A DNA stretch of 64,000 bases from Psychrosphaera saromensis. Lineage in GTDB: Bacteria > Pseudomonadota > Gammaproteobacteria > Enterobacterales > Alteromonadaceae. Position 1 is the stretch's first letter, and each line of letters starts with the position of its first letter. The stretch is from positions 124,001 through 188,000 of the forward strand of contig NZ_MSCH01000003.1 of assembly GCF_002954545.1 (NCBI RefSeq). Direction: 5' to 3'. The translations under genes were made by a program, and so were the position numbers. The notes under the pieces are model-generated. The model had not been told where the DNA came from, ran no database searches, and saw only the letters and a program-made list of their open reading frames with translations. Below are positions 57,025 through 64,000 of this stretch, piece by piece.

Positions 57025-57187
57025 AAAGCAGTTGCGAGATAAAAGCAGTTTCGAGCTACGAGTGGCGAGAGGCGAGGAAAAGATAGAGCAGTTTCGAGCT
57101 GCGAGTTTCGAGATAAATTTTTGAGCTCGTGGCTCGTGGCTCGTGGCTCGTGGCTCGTGGCTCGTGGCTCGTGGCTCGTGGCTCGTA
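57025..57187. repeat. cgag/ctcg word-repeat array C, including a 68-base direct-repeat copy
   Basis: Array C follows hemL. Bases 57031-57098 match 62234-62301 (array D) at 67 of 68 positions, in the same orientation. The left half is cgag-rich; the right half is a tandem run of ctcg words (57125-57186), so the two halves can pair. It lies between convergent hemL and the giant lipoprotein gene. Confidence 0.85.
57125..57186 (+). repeat. 7-base tandem repeat (gctcgtg) x8 plus a partial ninth
   Basis: Eight perfect copies of the 7-mer gctcgtg (57125-57180) are followed by gctcgt. A perfect array of this size is prone to slippage, so copy number may differ between isolates. It ends where the hemL terminator stem begins. 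Confidence 0.9.
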
Positions 57188-57188
57188 C

Positions 57189-57228
57189 AAAAGCTTGAAT
57201 TGAGGTGATACTCTTTTCAAGCTTTTTT
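57189..57228 (+). terminator. Intrinsic terminator downstream of hemL
   Basis: aaaagcttgaa (57189-57199) pairs with ttcaagctttt (57216-57226), 11 bp, loop of 16 bases, with T-run. Confidence 0.7.
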
Positions 57229-57296
57229 GTTAATTATTATTCTGGGGATTCATATTTGAAAACTACATGTTTTACAAACATTGGAATCCCAAGATA

Positions 57297-57515
57297 TTAA
57301 TAAGCTACTGCAGTTTTCTTTATAAACCTCCCATCATTATCTAACCCTCCCATAAAATCAGAAGGTAAAAACCAAAGAGTAAGTATTAATATAAAGAACG
57401 TTATCCAAAGGTATTTTTGGGGTAATGGCTTTCTTGTTGGTACCACAACAGTGAACAATGGTTGTAGGAAAAAGCAACGATTATCAAGGATGGTTAATAC
57501 TGCAACAGATAGTAA
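57297..57515 (-). other. Short coding-like open frame, possible gene remnant
   Basis: On the minus strand, 72 codons are open from an upstream TGA (57516-57518) to TAA at 57297. The translation has a hydrophobic helix (YLWITFFILILTLWFLPSDF) followed by MGGLDNDGRFIKKTAVAY. No ATG lies before that helix; only TTG (57458) or GTG (57446) could start it, without a good ribosome-binding site. It may be a small membrane protein with an unusual start, the 3' remnant of a lost gene, or chance. The remaining bases of the 57229-57578 gap show nothing else. Confidence 0.3.
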
Positions 57516-57578
57516 TCATTAATGTCAGCTATTGACTAAGGCTGTTAACAAACAGGATTTCACTTTACTATCATTCAT

Positions 57579-57605
57579 AAAAAATGCCGCTAAAAAGCGG
57601 CATTT
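57579..57605 (-). terminator. Intrinsic terminator of the giant lipoprotein gene
   Basis: On the minus strand, aaatgccgct/agcggcattt forms a 10-bp stem with a TTTT loop, followed by a U-run. It lies 64 bases after the stop codon of the lipoprotein gene. Confidence 0.88.
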
Positions 57606-57668
57606 AAAATGATGTATATTTACTCTGTCATCTCATACCACCGCACAAGATGACAATCACGCAGTGAT

Positions 57669-60600
57669 TTAAGGTTCTAAACCATCATCAGTAATATTCC
57701 AACCAAAAGTACTCTCTAGCAGGTCACGTGCTGCACTAGCACTATCACTATAATAACTATCAACCCCTAAAGTCACGTTTTCCTGTACGGTTTGAGCACT
57801 CCATCCAATAAGTAGTGCATCGTAATTAGCCACCGATAAATTAGCGTTAGAAAACATACTACTCATTCTAGTAACAGATTCAATGTTCCAGTTACTAATA
57901 TCTTGGTCGAAAGCGACTGCACCTTGGAACATGTATTGCATTTCCGTCACATTAGATGTATCCCAACGACTAATATCTTGATTGAAAACGCCTGCATATC
58001 GGAACATGTATTGCATTTCCGTCACATTAGATGTATCCCACTCACTAATATCTTGATTGAAAGCGACTGCACTGTCGAACATGTATCCCATATTCTCCAC
58101 ATTAAATGTATCCCAACCGCTAATATCTTGGTTGAAAGCGGCTGCATCTGCGAACATTTTATCCATTCTCGTCACATTAGATGTATCCCAACCGCTAATA
58201 TCTTGGTTGAACAAGGCTGCGCCCTCAAACATATTAGCCATATTGGTGACATTAGAAGTAATCCATTCGCTAATGTCTTGATTAAATTTACTTGCGCCCG
58301 AGAACATGCTGTACATATTCTGCACATTAAACAGGTTATACTTCCAATTATCTAATGGCTGATTAAAAGCAGTGGCACCATTAAATATATAATTCATGGT
58401 TGTTACACTAGAAACATCCCACGCATTAATATCCTGATTAAAAGCACTAGCCCCACTAAACATAGAAGACATGTTTGTGACATTTGACACATCCCACTGA
58501 CCAATATCTTGATTGAAAGCCCTTGCGTTGTAAAACATTTGAGTCATATCAGTGACATGAGGAGTAATCCATTCGCTAATATCTTGATTAAATTTACTTG
58601 CGTTCACGAACATGCTGTACATAGTTGTCACATTATACAGTTTATCTTGCCAACCATCTAATGGTTGATTAAAAGTAAAGGCTCCAAAAAACATGCTAGT
58701 CATGTCGGTCACACTAGAAACGTCCCACGCGTTAATATCCTGATTAAAGATTGCAGCATTATAAAATATTGAATTCATACTGGTTACACTAGAAACATCC
58801 CAAGCACTAAGGTCCTGGTCGAACGCTTTAGCATTTTTGAACATGTTGCGCATATTTGTGACGCTCGAGGTGTTATCACTCCAATCTCCAATAGGTTGAT
58901 TGAAATATTCAGCGCCTTCCAACATACTTTGCATTGTAGTAATAGTCGATACATCCCAACTACTAATATCGCTATTAAAGTTGGTCGCATCCTTAAACAT
59001 TTCGTTCATGCTGGTCACTTGATGTAGTACTGGTGAATCTGTCGCTGTAATTTCTAGGTTCTCAGCCCCTTCAAACGCACTGTCCATACTTGACCAAATA
59101 TTATTACCCCAAGCTGTAACAGCGGTAATCTTAGTCTCAATCGATGAATTGCTGTTTATATACAATCTTGGGAATGGACCTGTAATTGTTACTGTGTATG
59201 TACCTGCAGAAGGGTAAGTATGCGTAACGCTACCTGTTTGATTATCTTCAACAGTACTGTCTCCCCAGTCAATAGAGTAATCATAACCTGAACCAGAAGT
59301 CGGTATTGTTAAAGCAAGATCACCAGCCGGAATTTCCCAAGTAGTAATAAATGGCGTTGCTGCAACGACATTAACAATACGAGTTACTACCGTTTCATTG
59401 CCTGCAGCATCAGTGGCGGTATATGTTAATTCATTCTTGCCTGTTGTCGTCGTATCAACGCTACCAGTTACTACAACAGTAAGTTCGCCATCACGTTCAT
59501 CATAAGCAGAAAAACCTAACTCGTTAAAGCTAAAGTCTTGAGTCCAGTCGATGGTATTGCCGCCTGTTAGGGTAATAACTGGCTCAGTACCATCAGTATC
59601 TAACACTTGAACAGTACGCGTAACACTTCCGACATTACCGGCAGCATCGGTTGCTGTGTACGTTATCTCATAATCGTCTTCTACGGCAGTATTTACAGTG
59701 CCAGAAATAACAACGTTAACAATACCATCTCGCCAATCTTCTGCTCTAGCGTCTAACTCGGTATAAGGCGTATTTATAGTAAGCTTGATGACAGCGTCAC
59801 CATTTAAAGTAACAACCGGAGGAGTGGTATCAACAGGGACGATAACTGTACGCGATGTTGTCACCGTATTCCCTGCTGCATCTGCTGCCGTGTAAGTAAT
59901 GGTGTAGGTGCCAGTTACTCTATAATCCACTGTTCCAGAGATGACTGGAGTTAATATGCCGTCTCTTTCATCAAGTGCTGTTACGCCCAGATCAATATAC
60001 GCTTCATCTTGACCTAACGTAATGGTAGGTGCGCCGTTTAAAGTTAAAACAGGATCAATAGTGTCAGCCTCAATCACATTCACAGTACGCGTTATAACGT
60101 CTTCATTACCCGCTGCATCTCTTGCGGTATAAGTGACGGTGTATTCACCTAGTGTTGTGGTGTCAACTGTTCCGCTGATTATAGTGACTGGCATAGCACC
60201 GTCGCGATCATCAACAAACAGAGCGCCAAGCTCAACATAATCAGTGCCTACTGAAATAGTCACATTAGACTCACCAATTAAGGCAACTTCTGGGCTAACG
60301 CTATCAGCTTCTGTTGGTAGCAATCCCTTATCAGAAATAGTCCAATTGAAGTCGTTTACTAGTTTATCTCTAGCGTCGCTAGATGCTGCACTGTAGTATG
60401 AATTAACGTTTAAATTTACAGATGTCTTTAGTTTTTGCTGGCTCCACGCGATCAATAACGCATCATAATTAGCCACTGACAAATGAGCATCAGTAAACAT
60501 GTTATCCATGAGCCTCACGTTTTTCACTTGCCAGCTACTTATATCCTGATTAAAGTATTTAGCGTTTTCAAACATACTTACCATGCTATCGACGTTAGAT

Positions 60601-61967
60601 ACATCCCATTGGCTTAAATCTTGGTTAAAGTCTGTTGCACCTTCAAACATCGATTCCATGTCGGTAACGCTTGTAACTACCCAGCCACCAATATCTTGAT
60701 TAAAGGCTTCAGCATCACGAAACATATAATCCATTGCTGTAACATTGCTAACATCCCACCCACTAATATCTTGATTAAAAGACTCAGTATCATAGAACAT
60801 ACTTTGCATTTCAGTGACATTGGAAACATCCCACTGGCTAATATCACTATTAAATGAATAGGCTCGGTAAAACATCTCAGACATATCCGTTACGTGACTC
60901 AAATCAGGTACATCAGTTGCGTTAACAACCATATTATTTGCTGAATGGAACGCTTGAGACATACTCGACCATTGATTATTACCCCACTGTTCAACCGATA
61001 ATAATTTATCATTATCATAACCACTGCTGTCCAAATCAGAATACAAACGAGGGAATCTGCCGGTAATTTTTATTGTATAAATGCCAGGAACTTCATAAGT
61101 ATGAGTTTTACCTTCAGTTTGATTATACTCAATAGTGCCATCCCCCCAATCAATGGTAAAATCGTAACCAGTGCCTTGTGTGCCAATTTTTATTTGATTG
61201 TCATCTGACGCATCACTGCCAGCACTTGGGTGGTCAGTTTGCCATGTTGTAATAAATGGTGTTGGGGCGGCCACCGTAATAGTACGAGTTACAACAGCTT
61301 TATTACCACTATCGTCGGTTGCTGTGTAGGTCACGACATAGATGCCGACCGCATCAAGGTTTATATTTTCTTCGCCTGTAATAACAACATCAACTTCACC
61401 ATCTATAAGGTCAACTGCCGTTGCACTACTTGATTCATAAACATTGTAAGGACTGCCAAAAACAAAACTTACATCTGAAGGATCTTCCAACGTAATAACA
61501 GGTGCTGTTATATCAGCAACCGTTATTGTACGCGTTGCACTAGCTGTATTACCCGCAGCATCAGTCGCTGTGTAAGTGATAGTGTAAGTTGCAAATACGG
61601 ATGTATCTATCTCATCCAAACCAGTTGTGATTACATCAACATTACCATCTGTTTCATCATTAGCTGTAGCGCCTGAATCAGAATATGTACTGTCAAGTCC
61701 AATCGTTACTTGAGCATCGCCATTTAAGGTTATAACAGGAGCTGTTGTATCTACAATCTGTTCACTGTCAGAATCATCAACAGGTACTTCTATTACCGTA
61801 TCATCGTCAGGTGTAGACGAACCAATACCCCCACCACAAGCGGTTAATACGCTTGAAAAAGCAATAACAGCAAGTATACGTATGCTTTTCTGCGTTATAT
61901 TAGACATGTTTATTTTAATAAACCGATTGCCAAAAAGACCGAAAGTTGTGAGTGTGGATAAAAACAT
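57669..61967 (-). CDS. Giant BspA-like (DUF285) surface lipoprotein, 1432 residues
   Basis: The lipoprotein has lipobox LTAC with Cys44 after an extended n-region. I use the ATG at 61967 because AAAGGA stands nine bases upstream; the internal ATG at 61907 has none. Module 1 (about 50-540) has two DUF5011/HYR domains, one PKD-like domain (FTIDWGDG), about six DUF285 repeats and a cap ([10 protein letters not shown]). Module 2 (about 545-1432) has four DUF5011 domains, one PKD-like domain (YSIDWGDS), about 16 DUF285 repeats and a second cap ([10 protein letters not shown]). The protein looks like two copies of the 593-residue paralogue joined and expanded. Repeats are 25 residues, often FNQDIS. 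Anchoring is outer membrane by lipid, function adhesion or ligand binding by inference. Confidence 0.85.
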   Translation of the reverse strand: MFLSTLTTFGLFGNRFIKINMSNITQKSIRILAVIAFSSVLTACGGGIGSSTPDDDTVIEVPVDDSDSEQIVDTTAPVITLNGDAQVTIGLDSTYSDSGATANDETDGNVDVITTGLDEIDTSVFATYTITYTATDAAGNTASATRTITVADITAPVITLEDPSDVSFVFGSPYNVYESSSATAVDLIDGEVDVVITGEENINLDAVGIYVVTYTATDDSGNKAVVTRTITVAAPTPFITTWQTDHPSAGSDASDDNQIKIGTQGTGYDFTIDWGDGTIEYNQTEGKTHTYEVPGIYTIKITGRFPRLYSDLDSSGYDNDKLLSVEQWGNNQWSSMSQAFHSANNMVVNATDVPDLSHVTDMSEMFYRAYSFNSDISQWDVSNVTEMQSMFYDTESFNQDISGWDVSNVTAMDYMFRDAEAFNQDIGGWVVTSVTDMESMFEGATDFNQDLSQWDVSNVDSMVSMFENAKYFNQDISSWQVKNVRLMDNMFTDAHLSVANYDALLIAWSQQKLKTSVNLNVNSYYSAASSDARDKLVNDFNWTISDKGLLPTEADSVSPEVALIGESNVTISVGTDYVELGALFVDDRDGAMPVTIISGTVDTTTLGEYTVTYTARDAAGNEDVITRTVNVIEADTIDPVLTLNGAPTITLGQDEAYIDLGVTALDERDGILTPVISGTVDYRVTGTYTITYTAADAAGNTVTTSRTVIVPVDTTPPVVTLNGDAVIKLTINTPYTELDARAEDWRDGIVNVVISGTVNTAVEDDYEITYTATDAAGNVGSVTRTVQVLDTDGTEPVITLTGGNTIDWTQDFSFNELGFSAYDERDGELTVVVTGSVDTTTTGKNELTYTATDAAGNETVVTRIVNVVAATPFITTWEIPAGDLALTIPTSGSGYDYSIDWGDSTVEDNQTGSVTHTYPSAGTYTVTITGPFPRLYINSNSSIETKITAVTAWGNNIWSSMDSAFEGAENLEITATDSPVLHQVTSMNEMFKDATNFNSDISSWDVSTITTMQSMLEGAEYFNQPIGDWSDNTSSVTNMRNMFKNAKAFDQDLSAWDVSSVTSMNSIFYNAAIFNQDINAWDVSSVTDMTSMFFGAFTFNQPLDGWQDKLYNVTTMYSMFVNASKFNQDISEWITPHVTDMTQMFYNARAFNQDIGQWDVSNVTNMSSMFSGASAFNQDINAWDVSSVTTMNYIFNGATAFNQPLDNWKYNLFNVQNMYSMFSGASKFNQDISEWITSNVTNMANMFEGAALFNQDISGWDTSNVTRMDKMFADAAAFNQDISGWDTFNVENMGYMFDSAVAFNQDISEWDTSNVTEMQYMFRYAGVFNQDISRWDTSNVTEMQYMFQGAVAFDQDISNWNIESVTRMSSMFSNANLSVANYDALLIGWSAQTVQENVTLGVDSYYSDSASAARDLLESTFGWNITDDGLEP

Positions 61968-61981
61968 TAAATTTTCCTTTA

Positions 61982-61998
61982 ATTAGCATTAAGCTAAT
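61982..61998 (-). promoter_or_regulatory. Leader hairpin before the giant gene's ribosome-binding site
   Basis: attagc (61982-61987) pairs with gctaat (61993-61998), loop of 5, directly before AAAGGA. It is the counterpart of the hairpin at 43107-43123 of the paralogue. Confidence 0.5.
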
Positions 61999-62075
61999 AC
62001 AGCAATAAAGTAGTTGTAAATTAGTCCATGATAGGTAAAGCCATCTTCTTTACCGAGTAGTATGGAAAGTCGCGC

Positions 62076-62104
62076 ATAATACTGTACCAGTTAGTAATGG
62101 TCAA
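62076..62104 (-). promoter_or_regulatory. Sigma-70-type promoter of the giant lipoprotein gene
   Basis: Read on the minus strand, TTGACC (62104-62099), a 17-base spacer and TATTAT (62081-62076). The spacer has ACCA-N8-TGGT, as in the promoter at 42999-43027, and GCGCGAC follows the -10. The predicted leader is about 105 bases. Confidence 0.7.
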
Positions 62105-62218
62105 CATTCCCTGCACAATTTACATACTACTTTTGATGTTTAAACAAACTAACATTAAGTAAGATTTTGATATAGCAGGCTTTAAAGTATAAATTCGGTA
62201 TATCAGCTGTAAGTAAAC

Positions 62219-62560
62219 TTCGAGATAGAAGTAGTTGCGAGATAAAAGCAGTTTCGAGCTACGAGTGGCGAGAGGCGAGGAAAAGATAGAGCTGTTTCGA
62301 GTACAAAACCAGTTTGAGCTTTTGCTTTTACTCGTACCTCGAGACTCGTTTCTCGTTGCTGAAGGAAGTTTCGAGTGGCGAGTGGCGAGTGGCGAGAAAA
62401 AGATAAGGCTGTTTCGAGTACAAAACCAGTTTAAGCTTTTACTTTTGCTTTTACTCGTACCTCGAAACTCGACTCTCGTTGCTGAAGGAAGTTTCGAGTG
62501 GCGAGGAAAAGATGGAGCAACTTCGAGACTCGAATCTCGTCACTCTTAGCTCGCAGCTGC
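62219..62560. repeat. cgag/ctcg word-repeat array D, including a 68-base direct-repeat copy
   Basis: 62234-62301 is the partner of 57031-57098 (67 of 68). A unit of about 117 bases then occurs twice (starting at about 62291 and 62408). Each copy has a cgag arm, tacaaaaccagttt, a T-rich centre gcttttgcttttactcg, a ctcg arm and gttgctgaaggaag. It lies just past the mrcB stop and upstream of the giant-gene promoter. Confidence 0.85.
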
Positions 62561-62567
62561 TCTTGTG

Positions 62568-64000
62568 TCATTTCAAAAAATCAAAAAACGAGGGACATTC
62601 TTTAATTTGATCTGATTTTGAGGCCACTTCGGCTTTTCTGATCGGCAGTAAAATATAGTCACCACATTCACCGGAAAGGATCTCACCTGTATTTAAATCT
62701 ACTGGGTAAACATCAATATCATTTGGTTTTGGCGTGACAATAGACTCCGCTTTTCTGGCGGCTTGTAAGTCTAAAAATATAGTTACCGCCCCTTGGCTAC
62801 CCGTAAGTTTAACCGGTGAGTTATCGTCTTTGCCTATCCAAATGGTGGTTAACTTGTTTTGGTCAAAGCCCATAAACCAACTATCTCTTGAGTCGTCGGT
62901 GGTGCCGGTTTTACCTGCATATTGGACATGTGGGTAATACATACCTAAACGTTTTCCAGTGCCCACTTTAGTTACTTGTTTTAGTCCTTCATTAAGCAGG
63001 TAACTGGTGGAGTAGTCGGCGACTTCGGTGACGTCTTTAGACTTACTCCAGATAGCAAAGCCATTAACGTCGGTAATATCAAGAATGGCCGAACTTGTTA
63101 GCTTTTGGCCATAACTTGCAATAGGTTGCAACATTTTGGCGACATTAAGTGGTGACATAGGCACAGCACCCAACAAGATAGATGGATATTGTGGAATACG
63201 TTGTTCAACACCCAAAGATTCTAGTGTCGATATCACCCGATTCAGCCCCAATTCAAGACCTAAATGCACGGTAGGTAAGTTAATTGAGTTAACTAAACCT
63301 TGTTGCAATAACACTGAGTCTGATGTGGTTTTATCGTAGTTTTGCGGCTGCCACTGATCACCCTGATTGTTTTTCATGGCAAGGGCTTTATTAGATAACA
63401 CGCTGGCAAAGTTATATCTTTGGGATTGCAGCGCAGTTAAATAAATAGCGGGTTTGACCAACGAGCCAATATTACGGTTGGCATCTAACGCTCGGTTAAA
63501 TCCAAACGAGTTAGGATTTTTATCACCCACTAACGCCATGATACTCGCGTTGGTACTATCAATAGAAACAACGGCACCGTTAATGTCTTTTAAGCCGTAT
63601 CTCTTTTCTAACTTTCTAACACTACTACCAAACAACTTCTGGTAGTTTTTTTGTAGCACAGGGTCAAGTCCAGTGAATACCAATAAACCATTGGCGCTGT
63701 ATTCATCAACGTCCAACGCTTTTAATTCGCGTTCCACTAGTTGCATATAAGATGGATATAAGTCTCGGCCTTTGGTTTTTTGTTGTCTTATTACCATAGG
63801 TTTAACTATGTATTTTTCATACTCAGCACTGTCCATTACGTTTTCGGACACCATTAGCTGTAGCACTAGATCTCTGCGTTTTTTAGCACGTTCGGCGTGT
63901 CTGGTCGGATTGTAATAAGACGGCCCTTTGACAATAGCGATGAGTAACGCAAATTCGTGTTGCTGCAACTCTACCAGCGGTTTACTAAAATAAAACTTAC
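62568..64000 (-). CDS. mrcB: Penicillin-binding protein 1B, 5' part beyond the window
   Basis: This frame is open to the right edge; the TTG near 63968 is internal. Visible: the end of the glycosyltransferase domain (FYFSKPLVELQQHEFALLIAIVKGPSYYNP), a linker, then the transpeptidase domain with SLVK (SxxK serine in NIGSLVKPAIYL), SIN (SxN, GLVNSINLP) and KTGTTDDSRDSWFMG (KTG). It builds and crosslinks septal/side-wall peptidoglycan. Its activator LpoB is not seen here, while LpoA (for PBP1A) is at 47168. Repeat array D lies directly downstream. Confidence 0.92.
   Translation of the reverse strand, partial: KFYFSKPLVELQQHEFALLIAIVKGPSYYNPTRHAERAKKRRDLVLQLMVSENVMDSAEYEKYIVKPMVIRQQKTKGRDLYPSYMQLVERELKALDVDEYSANGLLVFTGLDPVLQKNYQKLFGSSVRKLEKRYGLKDINGAVVSIDSTNASIMALVGDKNPNSFGFNRALDANRNIGSLVKPAIYLTALQSQRYNFASVLSNKALAMKNNQGDQWQPQNYDKTTSDSVLLQQGLVNSINLPTVHLGLELGLNRVISTLESLGVEQRIPQYPSILLGAVPMSPLNVAKMLQPIASYGQKLTSSAILDITDVNGFAIWSKSKDVTEVADYSTSYLLNEGLKQVTKVGTGKRLGMYYPHVQYAGKTGTTDDSRDSWFMGFDQNKLTTIWIGKDDNSPVKLTGSQGAVTIFLDLQAARKAESIVTPKPNDIDVYPVDLNTGEILSGECGDYILLPIRKAEVASKSDQIKECPSFFDFLK

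Noticed and set aside
57903-58355. 150-codon plus-strand frame within the giant lipoprotein gene
   Set aside because: Antisense reading of 75-base DUF285 repeats; long open antisense frames arise from periodic sequence.
62235-62549. Open frame of 104 codons inside array D
   Set aside because: It translates the cgag/ctcg repeat units (repeated ELRVARGEEKIELFRVQNQF-like blocks), with no sign of a gene.

Overview
The window is a low-GC, chromosomal stretch of a marine-type gammaproteobacterium, most likely an Alteromonadales member (Catenovulum/Colwellia/Alteromonas-like). The basis is gene content and order (rsmI-lpoA-yraN-diaA-dolP, a CrbS/CrbR-type acetate locus, an RNA with type A RNase P hallmarks, a Moco-riboswitch-led moa operon) plus protein similarity recognised by eye; no database search was possible. 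I see no tRNA, rRNA operon, insertion sequence, prophage or CRISPR array.

Layout. 1-6936: a MacA/HlyD-like adaptor (cut at the left edge), an ABC ATPase and two FtsX-like permeases, followed by a sigma-54 response regulator and a sensor kinase that probably control them. 7082-17084: a molybdenum block with modABC, a MoeB-like enzyme and a moaA-mobA-moaB-moaC-moaD-moaE run preceded by a probable molybdenum-cofactor riboswitch; moeA is not in the window. 17329-21652: a probably Fur-controlled locus of porin, imelysin lipoprotein and di-haem oxidoreductase lipoprotein. 21784-28007: an ArgO-like exporter, an NhaC-type antiporter, a large hybrid histidine kinase and an M28 peptidase. 28229-41892: an acetate-use island with a DcaP-like porin divergent from acs, a CrbR-like regulator, a 49-residue membrane protein missed by length filters, a cold-shock protein, a CrbS-like symporter-kinase, a DnaQ-type exonuclease, a CBS/DUF294 protein, and a DUF4212/acetate-type symporter pair.

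42144-46167 and 57022-62567 are the accessory and most unusual parts. Each has a BspA-like (DUF285) surface lipoprotein gene, of 593 and 1432 residues. The two genes share a matching promoter (TTGACC, 17-base spacer, -10), a matching leader and a small hairpin just before the ribosome-binding site. Around them lie four intergenic arrays built from cgag/ctcg words. Two of these arrays contain a 68-base direct repeat, identical at 67 positions, that brackets the giant lipoprotein gene. rnpB sits between two of the arrays.

46168-57021 is conserved housekeeping: rsmI, lpoA, yraN, diaA, dolP, erpA, a coiled-coil membrane protein, a ClC channel overlapping hemJ, pyrB and hemL. The window ends inside mrcB (PBP1B).

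Several starts were moved from the longest open frame to a start supported by a ribosome-binding site, a stop/start overlap or family alignment. These include moaA, moaC, the di-haem oxidoreductase, the DcaP-like porin, rsmI, diaA, erpA, the ClC channel, hemJ and pyrB.
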